NCBI GenBank assembly: GCA_002742765.1
Contig: DLUF01000042.1
Location: forward strand, 104,761-168,760
DNA length: 64,000 nucleotides
From: Sulfurospirillum sp. UBA12182
GTDB taxonomy: Bacteria > Campylobacterota > Campylobacteria > Campylobacterales > Sulfurospirillaceae
Direction: 5' to 3'
Part shown: positions 35,990-45,777 of the stretch, piece after piece
How positions within the stretch are numbered: position 1 is the stretch's first letter
How the letters are laid out: every line of letters begins with the position of its first letter
Notes under the pieces: model-generated
The model's input: only the letters and a program-made list of their open reading frames with translations
What the model was told of the DNA's origin: nothing
Database searches by the model: none
Translations under genes and position numbers: made by a program

Positions 35990-37011
35990 GACACTTTAAC
36001 TTTAAAAAATTCCAAATACCAATCCACAAACTTATCGATTCCTTCTTGGATAGGAGTTTGTGGCTTGTACCCTAAATCCTCTACCAAATCACTTACATCT
36101 GCATAAGTTTCTGGAACATCTCCTGCTTGTAATGGCAAGAAATTTTTTTCTATCTCAATTCCGAGTTTATTCTCAATCGCTTCGATAAAATCCATGAGCT
36201 TTACTGGATTATTGTTACCAATGTTATAGACTTTATAAAAATCTGCTGGATTGTCGATGACTCTCACAACTCCCTCAACGATATCATTTATATAGGTAAA
36301 ATCTCGAAGCATCTCTCCGTTGTTAAAGACATCTATCGCTTTGCCTTCAAGTGCAGCCTTAGTAAATAAAAACAGAGCCATATCGGGTCTTCCCCACGGT
36401 CCATATACAGTGAAAAACCGAAGCCCAGTTGTTTTGATACCAAAAAGATGACTATAAGTGTGTGCCATAAGTTCATTTGATTTTTTACTCGCAGCATAAA
36501 GGCTTATAGGGTGGTCTACGCTATCACTTGTACTAAAAGGAAGTTTTGTATTTGAACCATACACAGAGGAACTTGAAGCATAAGAGAGATTTTTTACTTC
36601 ATGATGACGACACGCTTCTAGGATATTTAAAAAGCCTATGATATTTGAGTACATGTAAGCATCGGGATTTGTTAGAGAGTAACGTACACCTGCTTGTGCT
36701 GCAAGGTTACATACAGCGTCAAACTTTTGAGTTTTAAAAAGCTCAAACATCGCTTCTTTATCTTCAAGATTAAGTTTTATAAATTTATAATTTGGATAAA
36801 GTTTTGAAGAGAGAAGTTTTCCATAAGGGATATCTTTACCCTCTTTTAAAGAATCTATGATCCCTGCTCTTTGAAGTCTACCGTATTTGACATTTTGGTC
36901 GTAATAGTCGTTGATATTATCAAGCCCTACAACCTCATCGCCTCTTTGCAACAATCTCAAAGCTAGATGTGAACCTATAAATCCAGCCGTACCAGTTACT
37001 AGTATCTTCAA
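35986..37011 (-). CDS. UDP-glucuronate 4-epimerase
   Basis: The 341-residue SDR has [16 protein letters not shown], then the insert [17 protein letters not shown] typical of the LspL/UGlcAE group, [10 protein letters not shown] and the catalytic [20 protein letters not shown]. It should convert UDP-glucuronate to UDP-galacturonate, consistent with ugd two genes away. A WbpP-type UDP-GlcNAc epimerase is the alternative, but the N-terminal insert favours glucuronate. The start lies 80 bases from the ComEA-like gene. No disruption is seen. Confidence 0.92.
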   Translation of the reverse strand: MKILVTGTAGFIGSHLALRLLQRGDEVVGLDNINDYYDQNVKYGRLQRAGIIDSLKEGKDIPYGKLLSSKLYPNYKFIKLNLEDKEAMFELFKTQKFDAVCNLAAQAGVRYSLTNPDAYMYSNIIGFLNILEACRHHEVKNLSYASSSSVYGSNTKLPFSTSDSVDHPISLYAASKKSNELMAHTYSHLFGIKTTGLRFFTVYGPWGRPDMALFLFTKAALEGKAIDVFNNGEMLRDFTYINDIVEGVVRVIDNPADFYKVYNIGNNNPVKLMDFIEAIENKLGIEIEKNFLPLQAGDVPETYADVSDLVEDLGYKPQTPIQEGIDKFVDWYLEFFKVKVS

Positions 37012-37092
37012 ACAAACACCTTATGATTTAAATGAATGATTATTTTACCAAAAAGAAGCGTAAGGCTACTTTAAAGAGCCTTACATGTAGAG

Positions 37093-37341
37093 TTATTTTT
37101 TGCATTCGCCTAAGCTTAAATTGGCTCTATTTTTTTCAAGAGTCTTTTCACCGATACCTTTGACTTGCAAAAGTTCATCAAGAGATTTGAAACAACCATG
37201 TGCTTGTCTATAAGCAACAATCTCTTTAGCTTTTGTGGCACCTATACCTTTGAGTTGGGATAATTCTTTTTCACTCGCAGTGTTTAATTCTACACCAAAA
37301 AGAAAAACAAAGCTTAAAGCTAAACTTAAAAACCACTTCAT
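37093..37341 (-). CDS. ComEA-like secreted helix-hairpin-helix DNA-binding protein
   Basis: The 82-residue protein has a signal peptide (MKWFLSLALSFVFLFGVEL) and a single (HhH)2 domain: NTASEKELSQLKGIGATKAKEIVAYR then SLDELLQVKGIGEKTLEKNRANL. Such small periplasmic proteins bind double-stranded DNA during natural transformation. Its nearness to the Lig E-type ligase suggests a DNA-handling pair in the periplasm. No pilus or ComEC gene is in the window. The stop is followed by a Cys-containing tail GECKK. Confidence 0.88.
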   Translation of the reverse strand: MKWFLSLALSFVFLFGVELNTASEKELSQLKGIGATKAKEIVAYRQAHGCFKSLDELLQVKGIGEKTLEKNRANLSLGECKK

Positions 37342-37401
37342 AAAAAACTCCTTTAAAAATAAGATATAAATTATTTTATATGAGTTTTTATAAAAATAGT
37401 A

Positions 37402-38232
37402 TTAATTTAACGTATAAAAATGGTTTGTTGCCTCAACAAATCCCTCAACACTACCACAATCAAATCTTTTGCCTTTAAACTTATACGCGATAACTTTTCC
37501 TTGTTTTGCCATCTGTAAAAGTGCATCTGTTATCTGTATCTCTCCACCCTTACCAGGTTTTGTTTCTCTTATAACATCAAAGATATCTGGAGTTAAGATA
37601 TATCGTCCTATGATAGCTAGGTTGCTTGGAGCATCTTGTGGTTCTGGCTTTTCTACCATCGTTTCTACTCTATAAGTATCATCACTGCTATCTACCAAAT
37701 GCCCTGCTATCACTCCGTATCTGTTCGTATGTTCTTTTGGGATTTCTTCTATGGCAACCACACAACAGTTATACTTTTCATATACCTTTTTCATCTGCGC
37801 TAAAACACTGGGACCTTCACTATAACACAAATCATCTGCTAAGATAACTGCAAATGGTTCTTCTCCGATGAGAGTTTCTCCTGTGAGGATAGCGTGTCCT
37901 AATCCCTTCATCTCTATCTGTCTAGTGTATGAAAAAGTACATCTATCGATAACAGCTCTTATCTCTGTCAGATAGTGTTCTTTTGCACTTCCTTTTATCT
38001 GATGTTCAAGCTCATAGCTGATATCAAAATGATCTTCTATCGCTCTTTTCCCACGCCCTGTAACTATCGCCATAGTATCAAGTCCCGCACTGATAGCCTC
38101 TTCCACACCATACTGGATAAGTGGTTTTGTAAGCACTGGTAACATCTCTTTTGGCATTGCTTTTGTCGCAGGTAAAAATCTCGTTCCATACCCAGCAGCT
38201 GGAAATAAGCACTTCTTTATTACATTTTTCAT
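37402..38232 (-). CDS. galU: UTP-glucose-1-phosphate uridylyltransferase
   Basis: GalU makes UDP-glucose. The 276-residue protein has FPAAGYGTRFLPATKAMPKEMLPV, AGLDTMAIVTGRGKRAIEDHFD, ILADDLC and VEKPEPQDAPSN, then the GKGGEIQITDAL motif, all diagnostic. UDP-glucose feeds GalE and Ugd in this cluster. An upstream gap of about 80 bases to pgi suggests a separate ribosome site but probably shared transcription. Confidence 0.97.
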   Translation of the reverse strand: MKNVIKKCLFPAAGYGTRFLPATKAMPKEMLPVLTKPLIQYGVEEAISAGLDTMAIVTGRGKRAIEDHFDISYELEHQIKGSAKEHYLTEIRAVIDRCTFSYTRQIEMKGLGHAILTGETLIGEEPFAVILADDLCYSEGPSVLAQMKKVYEKYNCCVVAIEEIPKEHTNRYGVIAGHLVDSSDDTYRVETMVEKPEPQDAPSNLAIIGRYILTPDIFDVIRETKPGKGGEIQITDALLQMAKQGKVIAYKFKGKRFDCGSVEGFVEATNHFYTLN

Positions 38233-38309
38233 TTATTTTTCTCCTTTAATTTGCAACAAGTTACAAGTTAAATTCCTATCACTAAAGCTTGTGCTTTGCA
38301 CAGAAATTT

Positions 38310-39551
38310 TCATAACAGTCTTCTATCCTTTAACTTTTCTTTTAATATCTCTTTACTCTCTTCGACTCCTGGTTGCCCATAAGCATCAACACCCATCAGT
38401 TTTGCAACTAAAGAAGTGAGTAATTCATAATAAAAGATAAATTTTCCTATATTTTTCTCATCAATTTGCTCTAAAACGATAGTATCAATAGGGATATCTC
38501 CTTTTTTCAAAAGAGACTCAATCACTGCATCTGCTTGAAGATTGATAAGTGAATTAAAAGAGAGTTCATTGATACTATCAAGTTTTTCTAAACTTTTTAA
38601 ACTTATCGCTGGTATATCTATATCTTTATTGAAACTATCTATCTTTAAAAAAGTAACACTTTTATCTCGTAACCCCTCAACTATAAGTTGTAAAAAAGAG
38701 TGTTGGTCTTTTGGTCCTATCAGCCCAACAGGGGTCAAACCTACATTAAAACTACTATGGAGCTGTTTTTTCCCCAAACTCTCACCCCAAAGCTGCACAT
38801 ACCATTCACAAAAGTATTTAAAACTCTCCGAATAAACAAAAAGTGCATTGATATTGTAAGCAAACGAGTTTTTAGCATAATAAGTCGCTTTTTTAAGTAA
38901 GATATCTCGCATATATCCAGCTTCAAAAAAACTGTTTTTTATCTCACTAGCACCTTGCAAAAGAGCTTTCACATCAACTTCAATAAGAGACAAAGGAGCA
39001 AGCCCCACACTGCTAAGAACTGAAAATCTTCCACCAACATTTTTGTGTACATGTAAACAAAAACTAGGTTTTGTTGTTGCGTGTTGTTCTAGCGCACTTC
39101 CAGCATCTGTAACATAAGTAAATCTATATGCGTCTTCTATCTGCTTTTCTTGAAGTAGATTTAAAACATATTTATAGATTGCTATCGTTTCTATAGTAGT
39201 TCCTGACTTGCTTATAACAAAAAAATGTGCCTTTTGTAAATCTATTTTTTCTAATTCAGAATCTATAGCAATGGGGTCAGTACTCTCCAAAAAATGAATT
39301 TTACGTGAAAATTTTTTAACATTTTTCAAGGTTCTATAAATCGCTTTTAAACCTAGAGAACTCCCACCAATCCCTATAACTACAAGATGTTTTATCTCTT
39401 TTGTATGTTTTTCAAAATCTTCTTTATATGTACTAAGATAGGAGATATCTTGCGTAGGAAGATGATAATACCCAACAGATTCTTGTTCTTTTATGATAAG
39501 TTCGTAAACACTCTCATGTGCATTTACATCAAAAAAGAGGCGATTTGTCAC
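38310..39551 (-). CDS. pgi: Glucose-6-phosphate isomerase
   Basis: This 413-residue enzyme interconverts glucose-6-phosphate and fructose-6-phosphate. The phosphosugar-binding VVIGIGGSSLGLKAIY, SKSGTTIETI, GGRFSVLSSVGLAPL and QLWGESLGKKQ regions mark the active site; the length matches the short Pgi of Campylobacterota rather than the 550-residue E. coli form. It overlaps the phosphomannomutase gene by four bases, tying hexose-phosphate supply to nucleotide-sugar synthesis. Confidence 0.95.
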   Translation of the reverse strand: MTNRLFFDVNAHESVYELIIKEQESVGYYHLPTQDISYLSTYKEDFEKHTKEIKHLVVIGIGGSSLGLKAIYRTLKNVKKFSRKIHFLESTDPIAIDSELEKIDLQKAHFFVISKSGTTIETIAIYKYVLNLLQEKQIEDAYRFTYVTDAGSALEQHATTKPSFCLHVHKNVGGRFSVLSSVGLAPLSLIEVDVKALLQGASEIKNSFFEAGYMRDILLKKATYYAKNSFAYNINALFVYSESFKYFCEWYVQLWGESLGKKQLHSSFNVGLTPVGLIGPKDQHSFLQLIVEGLRDKSVTFLKIDSFNKDIDIPAISLKSLEKLDSINELSFNSLINLQADAVIESLLKKGDIPIDTIVLEQIDEKNIGKFIFYYELLTSLVAKLMGVDAYGQPGVEESKEILKEKLKDRRLL

Positions 39552-40933
39552 AAACTCTCCTTTGCTTTTACTATAAGTTCATTTAGCTTTGTTTCATACA
39601 TTTTTGCTTTTGTCTTGCTTGTTGATTCAAACCGTGTTACAAGGACAGGTGTTGTGTTGGAAGCTCTTACCAATCCCCATCCTTCATCAAAAAGTACTCT
39701 CACTCCATCAACTTCGATAATCTCTTTGATATGAGGGAAATCATCAGGTGGATTTTTTAAGAGCTTTTTCAATTTATCGATAAGTTTAAACTTTTCTTCT
39801 TCACTCGTATGCACTTTAATCTCTTCTGTTGAATAGACTTTTGGTAAGGCTTCTATACGTTCATCAACTTCCAATCCATTTTGTATAAGTTCAAGCATAC
39901 GTAAAGTTGCATATATAGCATCATCGTACCCAAAATACCTATCATTGAAAAAAAGATGCCCACTCACTTCAGCAGCAAAATCTGCATTTAGCTCTTTGAT
40001 TTTTACTTTAAGATTGCTATGTCCTGTTTTGTACATGTACGCTTTGCCATAAGAATTAATCGTATCATACATCACACTTGAACACTTTACTTCACCGATG
40101 ACTGTTGGATTTTGCATCGCTTCACTAAACAAAATCGCCATAATATCACCTTTGACATTATAATTTTTGGTCAAAAAAGCGATACGATCAGCATCGCCAT
40201 CATACGCAAATCCATATTCAAAACTATCAGTTCTACTCTCATTGCTTGTTAACTCTTTTTTTATATCTATGAGATTTTTTTCAACAGTAGGGTCTGGGTG
40301 GTGGTTTGGAAATGCTCCATCAGGCTGTATATATAAACCTTTTGCTTTAATGCCAAGTTTTTGAAAGATTTCTGGGAGTACCACGCCAGCAACACCATTG
40401 CCACAATCATATACGATAGGTTTGTCAAATCCTTGTAAATGTGCAAAAGCCTCCACCAAATAGTTTATATATGCACTTTTAACATCAATATCTTTACATG
40501 TAAAATCATCTTCAATGAAAAAATCAAGATTTTCTTCGATTTGCCTGCCTAAAGCATAGATATCCTCTCCAAAAAAAGGTTGCTTATCGATGGTGATTTT
40601 AAATCCATTATATTCACTTGGGTTGTGAGAACCTGTTATCATCACACTTGCGTTTGGAGTTATCCCATCCCACGCATGATAATTTGAAAAGTAATTCACA
40701 GGTGTTGCTACTAACCCCATGTTTAAGACTTTACATCCTGCTTTATTAAACCCACTAGCAAGGTAATCAAAAAGCTTTGGTGAATGACTTCTAGCATCAT
40801 AACCGATAGCAACAACTCCACCGATTGGCTTGATTTTTTTTCCTAAAAAATACCCTATCAGCTTCACGCTTTTTTCATTTAACTCTTGTGGGTATATACC
40901 TCTTATATCGTATTCTCTAAATATTGATTGCAT
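39548..40933 (-). CDS. Phosphomannomutase/phosphoglucomutase (ManB/AlgC type)
   Basis: The 461-residue alpha-D-phosphohexomutase shows SIFREYDIRGIYPQEL, the phosphoserine loop VMITGSHNPSEYNGFK, the metal-binding FAYDGDADRIAF and the sugar-specificity AEVSGHLFF. It makes mannose-1-phosphate for ManC and glucose-1-phosphate for GalU and RfbF. The ATG at 40933 is preferred because homologues start there and AAGAAG lies upstream; the longer frame adds 14 residues without similarity. It overlaps the exonuclease gene by 17 bases. Confidence 0.95.
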   Translation of the reverse strand: MQSIFREYDIRGIYPQELNEKSVKLIGYFLGKKIKPIGGVVAIGYDARSHSPKLFDYLASGFNKAGCKVLNMGLVATPVNYFSNYHAWDGITPNASVMITGSHNPSEYNGFKITIDKQPFFGEDIYALGRQIEENLDFFIEDDFTCKDIDVKSAYINYLVEAFAHLQGFDKPIVYDCGNGVAGVVLPEIFQKLGIKAKGLYIQPDGAFPNHHPDPTVEKNLIDIKKELTSNESRTDSFEYGFAYDGDADRIAFLTKNYNVKGDIMAILFSEAMQNPTVIGEVKCSSVMYDTINSYGKAYMYKTGHSNLKVKIKELNADFAAEVSGHLFFNDRYFGYDDAIYATLRMLELIQNGLEVDERIEALPKVYSTEEIKVHTSEEEKFKLIDKLKKLLKNPPDDFPHIKEIIEVDGVRVLFDEGWGLVRASNTTPVLVTRFESTSKTKAKMYETKLNELIVKAKESL

Positions 40934-41696
40934 TATCGATTGCTTCTTTAAATGTTTTTGTATAAGATTTTTCATCTTTTAATAAAGAGGACATTGTAGC
41001 TAAGCTTCTTTTAAAATCCTCTAATATAATGTTTCCCTTCAGTAACTCATACTTCAAAAACAACCAATAGGTGTTTAAAACATCACTTTCACAATACTCT
41101 TTTATCTTTTCTATCTCCCCTTCATAAAAAAGCTCAAAAACTTGATCTCCACTAACATCATACTTCCCAGGTGCACCAACTAAAGAGCAAAGTACATCAA
41201 GCTTCAACCCTCTTGTAGCTCCAAATTCGCTAATGTGATCCATCAAATCAACATGAAATCTATCGGAAAATCGATATCTATAATTATCCCACTTACTCTT
41301 GCCAATCTCTTTATCTTCTGTTTCAAAATAGGCTCTACATGTAAGATTGTATTGCATCGCTCTTATCATAAGAAGTGGCATATCAAAACTTCTGCCATTG
41401 AAGCTTATAAGCTTGGGATTGTGTTTATCTAAAAAAGCTAAAAAATTTGCAATCATCTCTTTTTCACTTGCCCCTTCGATAGAACTTACTTTTTTGAAAG
41501 TTCCAAAATCATCAGCGATAACCGCACTAATGGCTACTATCTTGTGATATGGCAATGGCAAAAAACTACTTCCACTCTCTTCTTCTTGGTCACTCATAGC
41601 TCTTGTGGAAACTTCTATATCATCTCCTTCTATGTGATACGTTTTGCGAATCAATGCTGCATCTGGAATCGTTTCTATGTCATAAACACAAATCAT
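40917..41696 (-). CDS. PolB-like DEDD 3'-5' exonuclease domain protein
   Basis: A 259-residue stand-alone exonuclease. VYDIETIPD (4-12) provides the first DxE, SFNGRSFDMPLLMIRAM the second Asp, and the C-terminal YCESDVLNTYWLFLKYELL the ExoIII-type Asp. It matches the family described as a predicted 3'-5' exonuclease related to the PolB exonuclease domain. It lacks any polymerase part. It is the last of the long minus-strand series, divergent from the lipid A acyltransferase gene. The biological role is unknown. Confidence 0.87.
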   Translation of the reverse strand: MICVYDIETIPDAALIRKTYHIEGDDIEVSTRAMSDQEEESGSSFLPLPYHKIVAISAVIADDFGTFKKVSSIEGASEKEMIANFLAFLDKHNPKLISFNGRSFDMPLLMIRAMQYNLTCRAYFETEDKEIGKSKWDNYRYRFSDRFHVDLMDHISEFGATRGLKLDVLCSLVGAPGKYDVSGDQVFELFYEGEIEKIKEYCESDVLNTYWLFLKYELLKGNIILEDFKRSLATMSSLLKDEKSYTKTFKEAIDNAINI

Positions 41697-41721
41697 TTAG
41701 TGCCCTTTTAGATAATTTTTG

Positions 41722-41727
41722 TATAAT
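41722..41727 (+). promoter_or_regulatory. Putative -10 box for the plus-strand LPS gene block
   Basis: The 61-bp divergent gap holds TTTTTGTATAATTATA, a typical Campylobacterota sigma-70 -10 with a T-rich upstream part, 31 bases before the ATG at 41758. The segment TATAATTATA is nearly self-complementary, so it may also serve the divergent exonuclease gene. Confidence 0.65.
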
Positions 41728-41757
41728 TATATCCTTAAATATTTGTAAAGAGTTAAG

Positions 41758-42626
41758 ATGAAAGAAAGAGTCGAATGCTATCTTGTAAAATTTTTTATCT
41801 ATTTTCTAGGATTACTCCCTAAAACAGTGATTTATAAATTTACTCACTTTTTAGCAATGACTTTTTTTAAATTTGAAAAAAGAAGAAGTTCTTTAACATT
41901 AAAAAACTTGGCTCTTGCATTTCCTGATAAATCAGAACAAGAGATATATGAACTAGCAAAAAAAACTTACACGAGTCTTTCTATTAGTATTGCTGAAATT
42001 ATTATGATGTTCAATGATAGAATCGATATTGAACAAATGATTGAGAACAAAGAAGAGAGTTTGGCAACACTTCGAACGTTGATTCAAAACAATCAAAACG
42101 GAACTATTTTTATAACTGCTCATTTTCAAACTGGGAACTTTTGGCACAATTTTTGCCAAAAAATGGATTTCCTATGACAGTGATAGGAAGAGAGGGAAAT
42201 AACAAATTGATTGAAGTAAATTTTACAACACCTTTTAGAGAAAAATTTGGTAATGAAAACATTTATAAAAGAAATTCTCTTATTAAACTTATTAAGCTTC
42301 TCAAACAAAACAAAAATGTTGGTTTTTTAATCGATCAAAAAGCAGGAGGAACTGCTAGTTTCAAAGCACGATTTTTCAACCATCCAGCAGACACAACTAC
42401 ATCTGTCGCACTGTTAGTACTTAAATATAATCCTTTAGTTATTCCTATTTTTATGCCTAGACTTAAAAATGGCAAATATCACTTAAAAATTATAGAAACT
42501 TCACAAGATGAAACAGCTACAATCGAATCACTTACCCAAAAATACAATGACATCCTAGAAGAAGTTATCAAAGAGTACCCAGAACAATGGTTTTGGATGC
42601 ATAATCGGTGGAGACTTCCTAAGTGA
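41758..42626 (+). pseudogene. Lipid A biosynthesis acyltransferase (LpxL/HtrB family), frameshifted
   Basis: The first frame (41758-42177) encodes the N-terminal part (MKERVECYLVKFFIYFLGLLP) and the second (to 42626) the C-terminal part with FLIDQKAGGTASFKARFF. The shift falls at 42127-42128 inside the catalytic HFGNWE motif: CAT TTT is followed by only two bases (CA) where a Gly codon is expected, then AAC TGG GAA CTT gives NWEL in the new frame. One base is missing and the Gly codon altered. If real, no full-length enzyme is made; a sequencing or assembly error is possible. Confidence 0.88.
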
Positions 42627-43471
42627 AAATACTCATCATCAGTGATGGTAAAGCTGGTCATCTCAATCAATCTCTTGCTTTTGCAAAACTAAAAAATTAT
42701 GAATATGACATCATAATTCTAAAAAATAAATTTAGATTTTTAACTTATATTTTCGATTTCTTTGGGCTTTACATCAATCTATTTTCTTTACATATACAAG
42801 GTAATTATAAGGCTGTCGTTTCTACTGGTTCAAGTACTTACTATGCAACGAAATATCTTTCAAAAACATTGAATATCAAATCAATTGCACTCATGTTACC
42901 ACGAGGCTTTAGATATAGCAACTTTGATTATATTATCGCTCAAAGTCATGATAATCCTCCAAAATGTCACAATATCATTGAAATACCTATCAATTTGTCT
43001 ACAAGTGAACCTAAAGGGTATATTCAAAAGGCTCATACAAAATCAATCGGCATCATCCTTGGAGGAGATAACAAAATCTTTAAAATGTGCAAAAATACCA
43101 TTCAAAAGCAACTCGATGATATCTTTCAAAATTATCCTAATCATCTTAAATATATCACAACATCAAGACGAACTCCGCAAGAGATAGAAAATCTTCTTGA
43201 AAGTTATTCATTTGATTACAAACTTATCTACTCACAAAACCCGCATATAAATCCTATAGCAGATTTTTTAGAGGTATGTGAAGAGCTTTTTATCTCTATT
43301 GATTCAACATCTATGCTTTCAGAAGCAAAGGCAAACTCTGAAGCTTCCTTACACATTATTGAGTTAGAATCAAAAAAGAGAGATACAAAATACCATCAAA
43401 TAGCTCATAACATATCAAAAATTAGTGGCAAATTTGATTATAGCCCATATCTAGATAAGATAAATTTATGA
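42623..43471 (+). CDS. ELM1/GtrOC1-family protein (putative glycosyltransferase)
   Basis: The 282-residue protein starts ILIISDGKAGHLNQSLAFAKL, the hallmark of the ELM1 family named after a plant mitochondrial fission factor, which in bacteria sits among LPS genes. It has IGIILGGDNKIFKM, the LKYITTSRRTP strand and a late ISIDSTSMLSEA motif, consistent with a GT-B-like fold. It overlaps both neighbours by four bases. A core-oligosaccharide transferase role is inferred from family and location. Confidence 0.82.
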   Translation: MKILIISDGKAGHLNQSLAFAKLKNYEYDIIILKNKFRFLTYIFDFFGLYINLFSLHIQGNYKAVVSTGSSTYYATKYLSKTLNIKSIALMLPRGFRYSNFDYIIAQSHDNPPKCHNIIEIPINLSTSEPKGYIQKAHTKSIGIILGGDNKIFKMCKNTIQKQLDDIFQNYPNHLKYITTSRRTPQEIENLLESYSFDYKLIYSQNPHINPIADFLEVCEELFISIDSTSMLSEAKANSEASLHIIELESKKRDTKYHQIAHNISKISGKFDYSPYLDKINL

Positions 43472-44562
43472 AAATAGTCCAATTACTCCCAGAATTTAAT
43501 GAAGGTGGAGTTGAGCGTGGGGTGCTTGAACTTTCTCGTGAACTAGTTAAAAAAGGTTTTGAAAGCATTATCATCAGTAATGGAGGAAAACTTGTTAATG
43601 TAGCTAAAAGTGAGGGGGCTTTACATGTAAAGCTTGATGTCTGTTCTAAAAATCCTTTTAGTGCACCTTGGCGTATCTACAAACTTTATAAAATTTTACA
43701 AAAAATAAATCCTGATATCTTACATGTACGTAGTCGTATCCCTGCTTGGATGGTTTTTTTTGCCAACAAATGCTTGAAAAAAACAGTCATTTCTACTGTT
43801 CATGGCTTCAATTCTGTAAGTTTTTACAGTTCTATCATGACAAGTGCAAACCATATAATCTGCGTAAGTGGAGCTATAAAAGAGTATATACAACAACACT
43901 ATAATACTCTTGAAAACAAAATTACAATTATCCCCCGTGGAATTGATTTAGAAAAATTTAATCCACAAAATGTAGATAAGCAATTTATCCAAGAATTTAA
44001 AAACAAGTTCGATTTGCATGACAAATTTATCGTGACTACTGTTGGACGTATCACGCAACTTAAAGACTTAGAGACTTTTATACATGCCATTGCACTTGTG
44101 CAACAAGAAAATCCCAATGTCATAGGACTTATCGTAGGTGGGGTAAGAGATGATAAACAAAACTACTTTAAGAGTTTACAAGAACTTATAAAATCTTTAG
44201 ATGTAAATGTTGTTTTCACGGGTAGTCAAGAAAAAGTTGCTGAAATCTATTTTTTAAGCGATGTAGTTATCAGTGCTTCCAAAAAACCAGAAAGTTTTGG
44301 TAGAAGTGTAGCCGAAGCCATAGCACTAGGTACTCCTGTAATCGCGACAAATCATGGCGGAGTAAAGGATATCATTAAAGAAGGCATCAACGGATATCTT
44401 GTTTCGATCCAAAGTCCAAATGAACTGCATAACCAAATTTTAATAACAAAAAAGTTAAAATTTGATGGATTTGATTATATTGCTACAAACTTTTCGCTAG
44501 AACAGATGGTAGAAAAAACAATCAAAATATATAAAACATTCATACCTAAACTTGGAGAATAA
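43468..44562 (+). CDS. Family 4 glycosyltransferase, LPS core-type
   Basis: This 364-residue GT-B enzyme has LLPEFNEGGVERGVLEL, the acceptor-domain HVRSRIPAWM and STVHGFNS, then VTTVGRITQLKDLETFI, LIVGGVRDDKQNYF and the EX7E donor block KKPESFGRSVAEAIALGTPVIATNHGG. It resembles transferases of LPS inner core. Two TACATGTA motifs lie close together near its start (43621 and about 43721). It is followed by an O-antigen ligase-like gene. Confidence 0.9.
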   Translation: MKIVQLLPEFNEGGVERGVLELSRELVKKGFESIIISNGGKLVNVAKSEGALHVKLDVCSKNPFSAPWRIYKLYKILQKINPDILHVRSRIPAWMVFFANKCLKKTVISTVHGFNSVSFYSSIMTSANHIICVSGAIKEYIQQHYNTLENKITIIPRGIDLEKFNPQNVDKQFIQEFKNKFDLHDKFIVTTVGRITQLKDLETFIHAIALVQQENPNVIGLIVGGVRDDKQNYFKSLQELIKSLDVNVVFTGSQEKVAEIYFLSDVVISASKKPESFGRSVAEAIALGTPVIATNHGGVKDIIKEGINGYLVSIQSPNELHNQILITKKLKFDGFDYIATNFSLEQMVEKTIKIYKTFIPKLGE

Positions 44563-44565
44563 AAT

Positions 44566-45777
44566 TTGCTCTCATTTGAAACCAAACCCTATTTACACTA
44601 CCTTTTATATCTTTTAACAATAGCTTGCTTTTTAGGTAAATCTTTTCAGGTTGTTGCTGGGCTTATCGTCATTGTATTTTTTTATGAAAAATACAAACAA
44701 AAAGATTACTCATTTTTTAAAAATCCTATCTTCATTCTTTTAATGACTTGGTGTTGTTATCTTCTTTTATCATCACTTTGGGCGATTAATCCTAGTAGAT
44801 CCCTTAAAGGTGCTTTTGAGATACTACTTTGGAGTTGTACATATATTGCGATAGTAAATATTTTAGTAAAGAAAGAAGATATAGAAAGATTTATTAAAAT
44901 TCAAGCCTATCTAATTTTATTTATATGTTTTAATGTCTTTATACAATATACATTTGGATATAATCTTTTTGGAACTCCAACAAGAGGCTCTGGATTTACT
45001 TCTGATTTATTACATACAGATAAAGTTTATGCTTATATTTTTACTCTTTGGATTGCTCTTTTTGGAGGAATGATTGTTTCTAAACAACTGCAAAAAAAAC
45101 AATACATACTTTTTGGAATCAGCCTTTTTTGTTTGCTTGTCGCTATCCCACTAAGTGGAGGAAGAGGACCTCTTATAATATTGTCAATATTTTTACCTAT
45201 TATAGCTTGGCTTTCTCCATATAGAAAATTAGCTTTTAGCTTTTTGGGAATTTTGCTCATTTGTGGAGTTGTATTAGTCTCTTTTAATACTTCTTTACAA
45301 AAAAGGTTAAGTACTCTCTCTGATCCTTTTGAAAATCAAAGGCAAATTAGAATTTCAATTTGGCTTACTGCCTTTGAAATGTTTAAAGACAATCCTATAT
45401 TGGGAGTAGGTTTTAAAAACTTTAGAGAAAATGTATTTACTTATTATGATCCATCTTTCGATAGTATCGAAATCATTCCTCAAGAAAATCGAAAGGCCTT
45501 ACATGCACATAACCCTTGGATGGATATTTTATCTGAACAAGGATTGATCGGTATCGGTTTTCTTCTCTCTCTTCTTTTTCTAATTACAAAAAGTATTTAT
45601 CGTAAAAAAGGTATCGTTTTCGTAGGAAGTATTGGTGTTTGGTACTCTTTTTCTTTACTAAATAGTAATTTTGTTTTATCAAATGGTTCATGGGCATTTT
45701 TTATGCTTTTATCATTATCCTTTTTTACGGTAATGAAAAACTACGCTTCTTTAGAGGAGAAACCTAACTTTGCTTAA
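44566..45777 (+). CDS. O-antigen ligase/polymerase family membrane protein (WaaL/Wzy-like)
   Basis: The 403-residue protein has about 11 membrane helices and the periplasmic loop of the Wzy_C domain with LTAFEMFKDNPILGVGFKNFRENV and HAHNPWMDILSEQGLIGIGFLLSLL, whose His is required in WaaL. WaaL joins undecaprenyl-linked O-antigen to lipid A-core in the periplasm. The start is TTG at 44566 with GGAG nine bases upstream. Position among core transferases favours ligase over polymerase. Confidence 0.85.
   Translation: MLSFETKPYLHYLLYLLTIACFLGKSFQVVAGLIVIVFFYEKYKQKDYSFFKNPIFILLMTWCCYLLLSSLWAINPSRSLKGAFEILLWSCTYIAIVNILVKKEDIERFIKIQAYLILFICFNVFIQYTFGYNLFGTPTRGSGFTSDLLHTDKVYAYIFTLWIALFGGMIVSKQLQKKQYILFGISLFCLLVAIPLSGGRGPLIILSIFLPIIAWLSPYRKLAFSFLGILLICGVVLVSFNTSLQKRLSTLSDPFENQRQIRISIWLTAFEMFKDNPILGVGFKNFRENVFTYYDPSFDSIEIIPQENRKALHAHNPWMDILSEQGLIGIGFLLSLLFLITKSIYRKKGIVFVGSIGVWYSFSLLNSNFVLSNGSWAFFMLLSLSFFTVMKNYASLEEKPNFA

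Noticed and set aside
42139-42142. T-run slippage as the site of the acyltransferase frameshift
   Set aside because: The NWELL reading already begins upstream at 42129, so the lost base lies at 42127-42128, not in the TTTT run.
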